A DNA stretch of 53,504 nucleotides, taken from NCBI GenBank assembly GCA_964600365.1, contig CAZRJG010000012.1, positions 1 through 53,504 on the forward strand, read 5' to 3'. Positions 1 through 9,520 of the stretch are shown piece after piece. Position numbers and translations under genes: made by a program. The notes beneath the pieces were generated by a model that was not told the origin of the DNA, ran no database searches, and saw only the letters and a list, made by a program, of their open reading frames with translations. This DNA is from GCA-020352575 sp964600365. Its GTDB lineage: Bacteria > Actinomycetota > Acidimicrobiia > Spongiisociales > JAENVV01. Numbering within the stretch: the first letter of the stretch is position 1; each line of letters opens with the position of its first letter.

Positions 1-576
1 GGTGCGCTCGCCTACGCCGGCGAACACCGACACGCCACCGTGCTGGGTGGCGACACGGGAGATGAGCTCCTGGATGAGGACGGTCTTGCCGACACCGGCG
101 CCACCGAACAGGCCGATCTTCCCACCCTCGAGGTACGGGCAGAGCAGGTCGACGACCTTGATGCCGGTCTCGAAGACGTTCTTCTGCGGTTCGACGTCCT
201 CGAACGCCGGGGGCGTCCGATGGATCGGCCAGCGCTCACCCGTGAACTCGAGGTCCGGGTCGTCGAGCGCGACGCCCCACATGTTGAAGATGTGGCCGAG
301 GGTCTGATCGCCCACGGGCACCGAGATCGGCGCGCCTGAGTTGCGAACCTCCGCACCCCGGGTGATGCCGTCGGTCGGAGCCATCGCGATCGCGCGGACA
401 CGATTGTCGCCGATGTGCTGTGCTGTCTCGAGGAGCACGTCCCGCTCCTCGCCCTCCACGTCGAACGTCACGTTCAGCGCATAGAGGATCTCCGGGAGTC
501 CCTCATGGGGGAATTCGACGTCGACGACCGGTCCGGCAACCCGGACCACTCGACCGACGCTGGCTGCTTCTGCCAC
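1..576 (-). CDS. atpD: ATP synthase F1 subunit beta, N-terminal part (window edge cuts it)
   Basis: Catalytic beta subunit of the F1 head, which makes ATP from ADP and phosphate. Reading the minus strand from a GTG at 576-574 gives 192 codons open to the window edge. It starts VAEAASVGRVVRVAGPVVDV, the usual beta N-terminal barrel, and reaches the P-loop GGAGVGKT near residue 165 and the FAGVGERT segment at the edge. The GTG is preceded by AAGGAG about 5 nt upstream. It is the most promoter-distal gene seen of the atp operon and follows atpG across 17 nt. The antisense ORFs here are shadows. The C-terminal 60 percent lies outside the window. Confidence 0.95.
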   Translation of the reverse strand, partial: MAEAASVGRVVRVAGPVVDVEFPHEGLPEILYALNVTFDVEGEERDVLLETAQHIGDNRVRAIAMAPTDGITRGAEVRNSGAPISVPVGDQTLGHIFNMWGVALDDPDLEFTGERWPIHRTPPAFEDVEPQKNVFETGIKVVDLLCPYLEGGKIGLFGGAGVGKTVLIQELISRVATQHGGVSVFAGVGERT

Positions 577-593
577 GCTTCGCTCCTTCTTGT

Positions 594-1463
594 TCAACCT
601 TNNNNNNNNNNGGCGCCACCGACGATCTCGGAGATCTCGGTGGTGATCTCTGCCTGACGGGCCTGGTTGGCGATGCGCGTGAGCACCTTCACCAGCTCGT
701 CGGCGTTGTCGGTGGCAGCCTTCATGGCACGGCGACGGGCGCTGTGCTCGGACGCCGACGCTTCCAGCAGCATGCTGAACACGGTGGCCTCCACGTACCT
801 GGGGAGGAGGCGGTCGAGGATGTCCTGGGGGGACGGCTCGAACGCATAGTCGACGGTCCCCGTGGCCTCCCCGGCCTCGGGGGTGTGGGACGGGAGAAGC
901 TGGTACCGGGTCGGCACCTGCGTGAGGGCGGACTGGAACCGGGTGTAGAACGCATCGACCATGTCGATGCGGCCCGCCGAGTACGCATCGATGAGGGTGT
1001 TGGCGATCGCACGGGCATCGGCGTAGCCGGGCCGGTCGGTGAGTCCCAGGAAGGATCGCTCAACCGAGTACTTGCGGTACTCGAAGTACTGCTGGGCCTT
1101 CTTGCCGACGGCGAAGATCCGAACGTTCTTGCCCTCCTGCTGGTGGGCGATCAGTTCGCGCTCGGCGTGACGGATGATCTGCGTGGCATAGGCGCCACAC
1201 AGGCCGCGGTCCGAGGAGACCACGAGCACGCCGACGGTCTTCACGTCACGCTGCTCGAGCAACGGGTGCGAACCCGCGCCGGCTGCCGAGACGTTCTGGA
1301 TGACCTCCACCAACTTGCCTGCGTACGGTTTGGACGCCGCCACGCGGGCTTGGGCACGGGGGATTCGGGACGCGGCGATGAGCTCCATCGCACGCGTGAT
1401 CTTCATCGTCGCTTCGACGGACTTGATCCGCCTTCGCGTGTCCCGAACCTCTGCGGATGCCAT
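594..1463 (-). CDS. atpG: ATP synthase F1 subunit gamma, interrupted near its C-terminus by an assembly gap
   Basis: Central rotor shaft that couples c-ring rotation to the alpha3beta3 head. The N-terminal helix carries VRDTRRRIKSVEATMKIT followed by RAMELIAASR, and the C-terminal helix ends RQAEITTEISEIVGGA; both are family hallmarks that form the coiled-coil shaft. About 289 codons, normal for the family. Ten Ns at 602-611 replace the last few codons, yet the frame as given reaches a TGA at 596-594. The last four residues and the exact length are therefore unknown. The ATG at 1463 lies 3 nt after the atpA stop, so the genes are probably coupled. Confidence 0.95.
   Translation of the reverse strand: MASAEVRDTRRRIKSVEATMKITRAMELIAASRIPRAQARVAASKPYAGKLVEVIQNVSAAGAGSHPLLEQRDVKTVGVLVVSSDRGLCGAYATQIIRHAERELIAHQQEGKNVRIFAVGKKAQQYFEYRKYSVERSFLGLTDRPGYADARAIANTLIDAYSAGRIDMVDAFYTRFQSALTQVPTRYQLLPSHTPEAGEATGTVDYAFEPSPQDILDRLLPRYVEATVFSMLLEASASEHSARRRAMKAATDNADELVKVLTRIANQARQAEITTEISEIVGGAXXXXG
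602..611. other. Assembly gap of ten Ns
   Basis: Ten consecutive Ns inside the last codons of atpG. The number may be an arbitrary scaffold value, so distances across it are not reliable. Confidence 0.99.
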
Positions 1464-1466
1464 CCG

Positions 1467-2942
<1,476 letters not shown>

Positions 2943-2957
2943 GTTCTCCTTCTCCCG

Positions 2958-3491
2958 TCAGCGGGCGAGCACGGCGCGAAGCGAATCGAGCTTCGAGCGC
3001 ACGCTCCCGTCGATCACGGTGTCGCCCACGGTGGCGACGATCCCGCCGACCACACTGGGGTCCACCACGACCTTGACGTCAACTTCTTTGCCAGTGGCTT
3101 TGCCGAGGGCTGCCGCGAGGCGAGCCACCGTCTCGTCGTCGAGGGCGATCGCCGAACGGACGGTCGCCACCTCCTTGTTGCGTGACGCAGCAGCGCCAGA
3201 CGCGAGGGCTGCGGCGATGGCGCCCAGCTCCTGCCCACGTCCGGCTGTCACAACGAAAGAGGCGATCGAGACAGTGAGGTCGGAGGCGCGGCTCCCGATG
3301 AGGTCGGTGACGATCGCCTGCTTCCGGTCCGCCGGGAGTCGGGGGTCGGCGAGGGCGTCGTACAGCTCGGGCGACGACGACACCGCCTGCCCGATCTGGA
3401 ACAGCTCCGCCTCGACCCGCTCCAGTTGGCCTTCGGCCAGGGCGATCTCGAGGATGCCCGCGGCGTAGCCGGTGATGCGATCGTCCGACAC
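2958..3491 (-). CDS. atpH: ATP synthase F1 subunit delta (stator)
   Basis: Peripheral-stalk subunit joining the top of F1 to the b dimer. 177 residues, as expected for bacterial OSCP/delta. The N-terminal half begins ITGYAAGILEIALAEGQLER, and the C-terminal domain has VDVKVVVDPSVVGGI followed by VGDTVIDGSVRSKLDSLR, the family's conserved tail. It starts 3 nt after the atpF stop. Here delta is a separate protein, not the b-delta fusion of mycobacteria, which argues against a mycobacterial relative. Confidence 0.95.
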   Translation of the reverse strand: MSDDRITGYAAGILEIALAEGQLERVEAELFQIGQAVSSSPELYDALADPRLPADRKQAIVTDLIGSRASDLTVSIASFVVTAGRGQELGAIAAALASGAAASRNKEVATVRSAIALDDETVARLAAALGKATGKEVDVKVVVDPSVVGGIVATVGDTVIDGSVRSKLDSLRAVLAR

Positions 3492-3494
3492 GGG

Positions 3495-4037
3495 CTACTC
3501 CCCTCGCTCCAACTCGGCGAGGTACTGGTCGACGAGGACGCGCTGCCGGTCTCCATCGAGGGCACCGCCCACGACCTTCTCGGCAAGGGCCATGGAGAGG
3601 TTCGCAACCTCTGCCTTCGCCTCCTGGACAGCACGGGACTTCTCTGCCTCGGCCTCTTGGGCGGCCTTGGCACGGATGCCCTGGGCCTCTTCCTCGGCCC
3701 TGGCGAGCACCTCGGCACGGACGCGCTCGGCGTCGGCCCGAGCGGCCTCGACGATCTCGTTGGCTTCCGACTTGGCGCCGGCGACCTGCGACTTGTAGTC
3801 GTCGAGGAGGCTCTCCGCCTCGCTCTTCGCGGCCTCGGCTTCCTTGATCTGACCTGCAATGGCGGCCTGGCGCTCATCCATCAGCTTCTTCATCCCCGGG
3901 ACCGCGAACTTCCACATGACGAGGAAGACGATCGAGAAGGCGAGAATGCCGGCGTAGAGCTCAACGGGAGCCGGGAGGAGGAATTCGATTCCTCCGCCGC
4001 CCTCAGCCTCCTCGGCGGCCAACAACAACAGTTCCAT
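3495..4037 (-). CDS. atpF: ATP synthase Fo subunit b
   Basis: Stator stalk subunit anchored in the membrane. 180 residues: a short acidic N-terminus, one membrane helix around residues 30-50 (LAFSIVFLVMWKFAVP), then a long charged alanine/glutamate-rich helix that forms the dimeric stalk (repeated KSEAE, AKSEANE, AEEEAQG segments). It lies between atpE, 9 nt upstream, and atpH. Only one b gene is present. Confidence 0.94.
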   Translation of the reverse strand: MELLLLAAEEAEGGGGIEFLLPAPVELYAGILAFSIVFLVMWKFAVPGMKKLMDERQAAIAGQIKEAEAAKSEAESLLDDYKSQVAGAKSEANEIVEAARADAERVRAEVLARAEEEAQGIRAKAAQEAEAEKSRAVQEAKAEVANLSMALAEKVVGGALDGDRQRVLVDQYLAELERGE

Positions 4038-4046
4038 TACCGGTTC

Positions 4047-4274
4047 CTACGCGAGGAAGAACAGAACGAAGCCGATCAGGGCGAGTGCCTCGGTGAAGGC
4101 AATGCCCAAGAACATGGTCGTTCGGACCATGCCGGCGGCTTCCGGCTGACGGGCCATGGCCTGCACGGCGTTGCCGGCAAGCACACCAATGCCCAGGCCC
4201 GGGCCGATGGCGGCCAGGCCGTACCCGATGACGGCCAGGGCGCCCTTGAGAACCTCAGCTGCTGCTGCGTCCAT
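4047..4274 (-). CDS. atpE: ATP synthase Fo subunit c
   Basis: Proteolipid of the rotor ring. 75 residues forming a two-helix hairpin: a glycine-rich first helix (AAIGPGLGIGVLAGNAV), the polar loop ARQPE, and a second helix holding the essential carboxylate Glu in GIAFTEALALIG. The residues around that Glu (TEALAL) and the absence of the Gln/Ser/Thr sodium ligands point to H+ rather than Na+ coupling; this is inferred from known c-ring signatures. A 36-nt gap separates it from atpB. Confidence 0.96.
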   Translation of the reverse strand: MDAAAAEVLKGALAVIGYGLAAIGPGLGIGVLAGNAVQAMARQPEAAGMVRTTMFLGIAFTEALALIGFVLFFLA

Positions 4275-4310
4275 GAGATGTCTCTCCTTGTTGGTTACTG
4301 ACTAGGTGCC

Positions 4311-5138
4311 TCAGTGCTCTGGATGCACTGAGGTCTGGATGTACACGGCGGAAAGCAGGGTGAAGATGTACGCCTGCAGGAACGCGACGAGGATCTCGAA
4401 CACGTAGATCAAGAGCCCCATCACGAACCAGGCAACGCCCACGAGGCCCTTGCCGACCCCCACCTCGCCGGTCACGGCCGCCCACACGAAGAACCCCGCG
4501 GAGCCGAGGAGGAGGGCGAGCATCGTGTGGCCCGCCACCAGGTTGGCGAAGAGCCGGACGGCGAGGGAGAACGGTCGGACGACGAGCACCGAGACGAGTT
4601 CGATGATGCCCACCAGCGGCTTGAGGGCCGTGGGGACACCGGGAGGCCAGATGAGGTGGGTGAAGTAGCCGATGCCCTGCTTCGAAACGCCCGCCACCAC
4701 GAAGATCACGTAGGTGAGGAGCGCGAGGAACGCCGGGATGGCCATTCGCGATGTGATCGGGAAGTTGACGAACGGAGTGACCTCGAACATGTTCCCGAAG
4801 AGGATGAACATGAAGACCGAGAGCAGGTAGGGGGTGTACTTCGACCCCTCGGGTCCGATCACGTCCTTGGCGATGCCCTTGTCGACGAAGTTGTAGGCCG
4901 ACTCGGCGACGAGCTGCATGCGCCCCGGCACGAGCTTCGCCTTGCGCAGCCCGAAGTAGAACACGCCGATGGCGAGGAACGCAGCGAGGAAGATCAGGAC
5001 GTGGGTCCGGGTCAGCCACTCCATGCCGGTCCCGGGGAAAAGGGGAGCGAATTCGAAGAATGTGGACACGTTCTCCGGAGCACACATCGTCACATTGACG
5101 ACGTCACACTCCTCGACGGCCAAGATCAGCTCATCCAC
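4311..5138 (-). CDS. atpB: ATP synthase Fo subunit a
   Basis: Membrane stator subunit with the proton half-channels. Several hydrophobic helices are evident; the essential channel Arg is in LAVRLFANLVAGH, and the C-terminal helix region ends FTLLSAVYIQTSVHPEH. I place the start at GTG 5138 (VDELILAVEECDVVN, 275 aa), which overlaps the atpI stop by 13 nt and has a GGGAATT purine stretch upstream. The same frame stays open to an ATG at 5183, but that would overlap atpI by 58 nt and add a charged tail not expected in the family. Confidence 0.93.
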   Translation of the reverse strand: MDELILAVEECDVVNVTMCAPENVSTFFEFAPLFPGTGMEWLTRTHVLIFLAAFLAIGVFYFGLRKAKLVPGRMQLVAESAYNFVDKGIAKDVIGPEGSKYTPYLLSVFMFILFGNMFEVTPFVNFPITSRMAIPAFLALLTYVIFVVAGVSKQGIGYFTHLIWPPGVPTALKPLVGIIELVSVLVVRPFSLAVRLFANLVAGHTMLALLLGSAGFFVWAAVTGEVGVGKGLVGVAWFVMGLLIYVFEILVAFLQAYIFTLLSAVYIQTSVHPEH

Positions 5139-5524
5139 TCCAATTCCCTTTCCGCTCCTTTGGACACCATGACCGTCTCCCAAGTGAGGAGAACCAGGTA
5201 GGTGGCCACTGTTGATACTGCGAAGGCGATCCTGTCGAGGTCAGGGACCAACGCGAGGGTGATCACGATGGTCGCCGTGAGCAGTGCGAACCGCACGACG
5301 AAACCGAACAATGCGGCGGCATGATAGGCACCGGGTGAGATGCGGGCCGCCACGGACAGACCCCAACCGGACAAGAGGAAGTTCGCGACCACCGCAAGGA
5401 CCCCCACTGCGGCGCCGAGTGCACCATCGGATCCCCGGATCAGCCAGAAGAGGAGAACGACAGCGGGGCCGACCCAGATGGCACGGCGCACGGTGTGTTT
5501 GGCGAGTGTGGCCTCAACGTCCAC
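5126..5524 (-). CDS. atpI: AtpI-like membrane protein of the ATP synthase operon
   Basis: Small, four-helix membrane protein of about 132 residues: hydrophobic blocks VGPAVVLLFWLIRG, ALGAAVGVLAVVANFLLSGW, ALFGFVVRFALLTATIVIT and AFAVSTVATYLVLLTW. Members of this family sit at the head of bacterial atp operons and have been linked to c-ring assembly or Mg2+ supply. The chosen start is GTG 5524 with AGGA just upstream, overlapping the previous stop by 11 nt; the longer frame to 5614 would extend into atpZ. The assignment rests on position and topology more than on strong motifs. Confidence 0.75.
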   Translation of the reverse strand: MDVEATLAKHTVRRAIWVGPAVVLLFWLIRGSDGALGAAVGVLAVVANFLLSGWGLSVAARISPGAYHAAALFGFVVRFALLTATIVITLALVPDLDRIAFAVSTVATYLVLLTWETVMVSKGAERELEWMS

Positions 5525-5807
5525 GATTCCTGCGTTCCTCTTCTTCTCGTTCGCCCTCGCGCTTGGCGTAGTGCCACACGCGAAGAAAACCCGAATAGGC
5601 CCCGGTGAGGGCAAAGATCACCGTCAACCAGGGTTCGGTTCCCAGCCACCAGTCGAGGCCGTACCCCAACAGCAGTCCGGCGAGGATCGATGCGAAGAAC
5701 GATCCTCCTGCGTCGATGCTCGAAATCGACTTGGCGATCTCTGCGTTTCTCCGCTCTTCCGCCACTCCGACCTCGTGCTCCAGCGCTTGGCGCACCCTAT
5801 CCCTCAC
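5514..5807 (-). CDS. atpZ: AtpZ/AtpI-family small membrane protein, first gene of the atp operon
   Basis: 97 residues: a charged N-terminus, then two hydrophobic segments separated by the family-typical G-D-W turn (SILAGLLLGYGLDWWLGT and PWLTVIFALTGAYSGFLRVW), and a very charged C-terminal tail (KREGEREEEERRNRGR). This matches the small Ca2+/Mg2+-transporter-like AtpZ proteins that precede atpI and atpB. The start could be GTG 5807 or GTG 5795, the second having AGGGA 2-7 nt upstream. A 14-codon open frame (5848-5804) ends with its TGA overlapping GTG 5807; it may be a leader or chance. Confidence 0.75.
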   Translation of the reverse strand: MRDRVRQALEHEVGVAEERRNAEIAKSISSIDAGGSFFASILAGLLLGYGLDWWLGTEPWLTVIFALTGAYSGFLRVWHYAKREGEREEEERRNRGR

Positions 5808-5908
5808 TCCGGGTTACCAGAAACCCCTGTCGTGTGTCTCTCCTCCATGCCCGCATCGTGCCCTACGAGGGGGAATCGAAGCGATGACGTGAGACGTAGT
5901 CGGGACCC

Positions 5909-6898
5909 TCAGCGGCCCACCTGTCGGATCGCAGCAAGGAGATCGTCGTCCACCTCGAACCCACCCGCATGCTCGGCCGCGAGTCCGCGACGACGTCGAC
6001 CCGGGAGGCGGGCGCCCGGCTCGGCGTCGATGGCGTCGGCGAGGATCGCGAAGCGCTCCGCTCCACCCGCGACCACGGCGTCCGGGGCAACGGCAAGCAG
6101 GAACTGGCCGGTGCCAGGCGGGGAACCCTCGGCTTCGAAGAACGAGGACGCCTCGGTGGCGTAGTGGGCGCCGGTGAGCCCGGCAGCGAGGAGCTCGACC
6201 ATGAGGGCGAGGACCGCGCCCTTTGCGCCTCCCGCGGGGACCATGGTGCCGGCGAGGGCGGCGTCCGGATCGGTCGTCGGGTTGCCGTGGGCGTCGAACG
6301 CCCACCCTTCGGGGATCGGTTCGCCCTTCTGCTTCGCGGCCATCACCTTCCCGCGGGCGACCTCGGAGAGGCTGAGGTCGACCACGATCGGATCGTCCCC
6401 CTGAACCGGGGCAGCGAACGCAATCGGATTCGTTCCGAAGAGTGCCGTTCGGCCACCCCACGGGGCCATGGCGGGCGGCGAGTTCACCAGCACGAGCCCG
6501 ACAAGTCCCCTGTTGGCGATCCGTTCGGCGATGAGTCCCGTCACCCCCGCATGGTGCGATCGTCGAATGCCCGCCATTGCGATCCCCTGCTCGCGGGCGA
6601 TCGGCTCGAGTGCCTCTTCGGCGAGGCGGATGGCGGGGTAGGCGAACCCGTGGCAGGCATCCACGGCGATCACCCCGGGGCGGGTCCGCTCCAGGGATGG
6701 CACGGCGTGACCATCGACCTTTCCCGAGAGCGCCTGCCCCGCGTAGGACGGAACACGGCGAAGGCCGTGCCCCGATTGGCCGACGAGCTCGGCGTCGACG
6801 AGTGCATCGGCGACGACCTGGGCGTTCGGCTCCGAGGTGTTGCAGCGGACGAGGGCGTCGACGACGAGGGCGTGGGCAGCTTCGGGCGTGATGCGCAT
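5909..6898 (-). CDS. Ldh2 family malate/L-lactate (2-hydroxyacid) dehydrogenase
   Basis: NAD(P)-dependent oxidation of a 2-hydroxyacid by the Ldh2/YlbC fold, unrelated to Rossmann-type LDH. About 329 residues from ATG 6898 (MRITPEAAHALVVDALV). Visible family marks are VGQSGHGLRRVPSY near residue 40, the RRSHHAGVTG histidine segment, GRTALFGTNPIAFAAP, and PAGGAKGAVLALMVELLAAGL. The start is chosen by family alignment and by a TAGCCT box exactly 7 nt upstream with no Shine-Dalgarno sequence, suggesting a leaderless mRNA. The substrate (malate, lactate, ureidoglycolate or sulfolactate) cannot be told from sequence. It is divergent from the cyclase gene at 6994. Confidence 0.9.
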   Translation of the reverse strand: MRITPEAAHALVVDALVRCNTSEPNAQVVADALVDAELVGQSGHGLRRVPSYAGQALSGKVDGHAVPSLERTRPGVIAVDACHGFAYPAIRLAEEALEPIAREQGIAMAGIRRSHHAGVTGLIAERIANRGLVGLVLVNSPPAMAPWGGRTALFGTNPIAFAAPVQGDDPIVVDLSLSEVARGKVMAAKQKGEPIPEGWAFDAHGNPTTDPDAALAGTMVPAGGAKGAVLALMVELLAAGLTGAHYATEASSFFEAEGSPPGTGQFLLAVAPDAVVAGGAERFAILADAIDAEPGARLPGRRRRGLAAEHAGGFEVDDDLLAAIRQVGR

Positions 6899-6905
6899 AG
6901 GGAGG

Positions 6906-6911
6906 AGGCTA
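6906..6911 (-). promoter_or_regulatory. -10 box (TAGCCT) for a leaderless Ldh2 transcript
   Basis: TAGCCT on the minus strand ends 7 nt before ATG 6898, with only pyrimidines between and no ribosome site. This TANNNT plus 6-8 nt layout recurs before several genes here. Confidence 0.5.
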
Positions 6912-6981
6912 TCGGTCGGCTTCATGGGGCTGCACCCGTCCCATCGCCCAGCATCCGACGAGCAGGGGAACCACCGCTGGC

Positions 6982-6987
6982 TACGGT
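6982..6987 (+). promoter_or_regulatory. -10 box (TACGGT) for a leaderless cyclase transcript
   Basis: TACGGT lies 6 nt before ATG 6994 with no Shine-Dalgarno sequence. The identical box and spacing occur before the VOC gene at 49888. Confidence 0.5.
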
Positions 6988-6993
6988 TCGCCC

Positions 6994-7991
6994 ATGCCCG
7001 AGATCGTCCCCCGCCCGTCACCCGAGGTCGTGGCGATCATGACTGGCATCATGAACGCCCAGGCTGCGGGCGACACGGTCACGCTGAAGCGGCTGATCGA
7101 TCCGGGTCCTGGGTTTCGGGCGATCGGCACCGACGGGGCCGAATGGTGGGACGACCGTGACCTCATGCCCATCTTCCTCGCCCAGACCGAGCAGATGTCC
7201 GGTGCGCACTTCGAGGTGGAGCACATCGAGGCATGGCAGACCGACCACGCAGCATGGGGCGCAAGCCGCCTCCGCGTGCGGTTGAACGATGCCGATTTCG
7301 AGAGGCGCCACACGATGGTGTTCATCCTTGACGCCGACATGTGGCGCCTCGTGCAGGCGCACAGCTCCGACCCGGTGCCAAACGCCGAGACACTCGGCTT
7401 CGACCTCACCACCACCCTCCTGGAGATCCTCGACGACCTCGACGTCGAACGCGACCTCGGGGGGTTCGCCGGGGAGGGGATGCTCACGCTCATGTTCACC
7501 GACGTGCAGGACTCCACAGCCCACGCCGCACAGATGGGCGACCGCCGCTACTCGGAGCTCATGGACGAACACCTGGCCCTCGTGGGCCGGCTTGAGGCCA
7601 AGAGGGCGGCCACGTCATCAAGTCGGTCGGCGATGGGGCCCTTCTCGTGTTCTCGTCCGCACGTACGGGGGTGGGATGCGCCGTCGAGATCCAGCAGGCA
7701 ACAGAGGCGTCGAACGTCCCGTACGCAGTCCGCATCGGGGTGCACGCTGGCGACGTCATCCGGACCGACACCGATGTGATGGGGCTCGCCGTGAACCAGG
7801 CCGCGCGGGTGACGTCGGCTGCCGACGGCGGCCAGATCGCCGTCTCCTCCGTCGTCAGGGAGCTGGTGGGGAGCGACCCATCGTTCGCCTTCGCCGACTC
7901 GTTCTTGGCCGAGTTGAAGGGCCTCGACGGGATACACGAACTCGTACCGGTCGAGTGGCAGCGAACGAATGCACGCGAGACGACCTCGTGA
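6994..7991 (+). pseudogene. SnoaL-like domain plus class III nucleotide cyclase, broken by a frameshift
   Basis: The first ~140 residues look like a SnoaL/NTF2-like fold (VVAIMTGIMNAQAAGD, IGTDGAEWWDDRD). The cyclase follows, with the first metal Asp in MFTDVQDST. At about 7603-7606 the frame is lost: the sequence reads EAKR in frame 1, and the continuation GGHVIKSVGDGALLVF (Lys and second metal Asp) and AVNQAARV (catalytic Asn and Arg) is in another frame, which ends at TGA 7991. One missing base in AAGAGGGCGGCC explains it. If the base were restored, every catalytic residue of a class III adenylate cyclase would be present in a protein of about 332 residues, so either a draft-sequence error or a recent lesion is possible. 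The end overlaps the next gene by GTGA. Confidence 0.8.
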
Positions 7992-8950
7992 CCACTCGCT
8001 GGGCAGTCGTCGGAACCGGGAACATCGCCTCACAGATGGCCCGCACGCTCAACCCCATGCCCGACGCCGACCTCGCCGCCGTGGTCTCGCGAACGACCGA
8101 GGGGGCCGAGGCCTTCGCCGCGGCGCATGGTGTCGCCCGAGCGAGCGACGACCTCGACCAGGTGCTCGGCGACGTCGATGCTGTCTACGTCGCTACCCCG
8201 CACGTTGCGCACTCCGAACCTGCGGCCGCCGCCCTCGAAGCCGGGACCGCGGTCCTGTGCGAGAAGCCCCTCACCGTCTCCCACGCCGAGTCCGAGCGCC
8301 TCATCGGCGCCGCCCGCTCGACGGGCACGTTCCTCATGGAGGCGATGTGGAGCCGGTTCATCCCCGCCATCCGGAGAGCCCAGGACCTCGTCACCGAGGG
8401 TGCGATCGGTGAGGTCCGCTCGGTGGAGGCGTCGTTCTCCCTCATGCTCGACCTCCCCCCGGAGCACCGCCTCCGCAACCGTGCGCTCGGTGGCGGAACC
8501 ACCCTCGACCTCGGGATCTATCCCCTCACGATCGCCCACCTCTTCCTCGGGGCACCCACCTCAACCCGTGTCGCCGGCCAGGTGGACCGCGGCGTCGAGA
8601 TCCACGCATCGGCGCTGTCGGAGCACTCCGGCGGGTGGTCGCACACGACGTCGAGCCTCGTCGCCGACACGACGAACGAGGGGCTCATCTCGGGGACGAA
8701 GGGGCGCATCCGGCTCCACCGCCCGCACCACCATCCGACCCGCCTGACCGTCGAACGAGGCGACAGCGGGGTCGAGGAGACGATCGACCTGCCATACCCG
8801 GGCACGGGGTTCGAGTTCCAGGTCGCCGAGGTGCACCGGTGCCTTGCCGAGGGCCTCTCCGAGAGCCCGGTCATGCCGCACTCGGCGACGCTCGAGGTCG
8901 CCCAGTGGATGGACGAGGTGATGGGTGCCCTCGGGGTGGCGTACACCTAG
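7988..8950 (+). CDS. Gfo/Idh/MocA family NAD(P)-dependent oxidoreductase
   Basis: Rossmann-fold dehydrogenase of 320 residues, probably acting on a sugar, inositol or related polyol. It starts VTTRWAVVGTGNIASQMA, where GTGNIA is the dinucleotide loop, and continues with VYVATPHVAHSEPA and the active-site signature CEKPLTV (Lys) near residue 95. GGGTTLDLGIYPLTIAHLF matches the conserved His/Tyr region of the C-terminal sheet domain. GTG 7988 overlaps the cyclase stop as GTGA, so translation is probably coupled. Its stop shares the tetranucleotide CTAG with the convergent transporter remnant. The substrate is not determinable. Confidence 0.9.
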   Translation: MTTRWAVVGTGNIASQMARTLNPMPDADLAAVVSRTTEGAEAFAAAHGVARASDDLDQVLGDVDAVYVATPHVAHSEPAAAALEAGTAVLCEKPLTVSHAESERLIGAARSTGTFLMEAMWSRFIPAIRRAQDLVTEGAIGEVRSVEASFSLMLDLPPEHRLRNRALGGGTTLDLGIYPLTIAHLFLGAPTSTRVAGQVDRGVEIHASALSEHSGGWSHTTSSLVADTTNEGLISGTKGRIRLHRPHHHPTRLTVERGDSGVEETIDLPYPGTGFEFQVAEVHRCLAEGLSESPVMPHSATLEVAQWMDEVMGALGVAYT

Positions 8951-9290
8951 AACCCCCAGACGGACGGGATGATCGCCGCTCCCACGGCGAGGAACAGCAC
9001 GCCCAGCGGCCCGCCGACCCGCAGGTAGTGGCGGAAGCCGTACCCACCCGGAGCCATGACCATGGGGCTCGGCGCGGTGCCGATCGGGGCCATGAACGCC
9101 GCCGATGAGGCGCTCCCCCCACGATCCCGGTCACTGGCGAACCCACTGAACGACTCGGGGAGCGTGACCACCCCCACGATGCACAGTGCCACCAGCGACC
9201 CGGCACCAACGAGGTCCGCTCCCCCTTGCCCCACGGGAACGGGACGAGCGTGACGCCGAGGACGAGCAGGGTGAGGGTCAGGTCGCTCAC
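8947..9290 (-). pseudogene. Remnant of an SLC13/DASS-type anion transporter, middle deleted and N-terminus frameshifted
   Basis: From GTG 9290 the minus strand reads SDLTLTLLVLGVTLVPFPWG, a typical first helix of this transporter family. At a five-G run near 9225 the frame shifts into LVGAGSLVALCIVGVVTLPE followed by SFSGFAS, the second helix. After FASD the sequence jumps to GGSASSAAFMAPIGTAPSPM and then YLRVGGPLGVLFLAVGAA with PSVWGF at the end, which is the family's C-terminal signature and last helix. Some 400 or more central residues are absent. The gene is thus dead through an internal deletion plus a frameshift. The call is by recognition of family motifs. Confidence 0.7.
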
Positions 9291-9520
9291 ACCGAGGACA
9301 CCCTCGTCACTCCTTGGACGGGGTCCGACCTAGCGGCCGTCCAGGTCTCCTCGCATGTAGGACTCCCAGAGCCGCATCGCCTCCTCGCCACGCATGCCGG
9401 CGAACTCCTCGGCTTCCACCATGGCTTCGCGAAGCGCTGCAACCCCGACTGCAGACGCGGCGCGAGGAGATCGTCCGCCGCATGGCTGTACGAGATGAAC
9501 CCGTCGTACTCCTCAGCCAT
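9287..9520 (-). pseudogene. 5' stub of a third TIR-domain gene
   Basis: ATG 9520 gives MAEEYDGFISYSHAADDLL and then APRLQSGLQRFAKPWWK, matching the first ~33 residues of both neighbouring TIR genes with one visible substitution (Gly to Asp). After Trp-Trp-Lys all similarity stops. The following sequence has better codon use in the next frame (EAEEFAGMRGEEAMRLWESY, ending DLDGR and a stop at 9331), so the stub was fused to other coding DNA. It overlaps the end of the preceding TIR-WD40 gene by 8 nt and was probably the third gene of that operon before a deletion that also removed most of the SLC13 gene. Confidence 0.75.

Noticed and set aside
5804..5848. 14-codon leader frame before atpZ with GTGA overlap
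   Set aside because: No ribosome site or -10 box convincingly placed; could be chance in GC-rich DNA, so mentioned only under atpZ.
9331..9425. Possible C-terminus GVAALREAMVEAEEFAG... in the frame next to the TIR stub
   Set aside because: Codon use is good but there is no start and no recognisable family; treated as debris fused to the stub.
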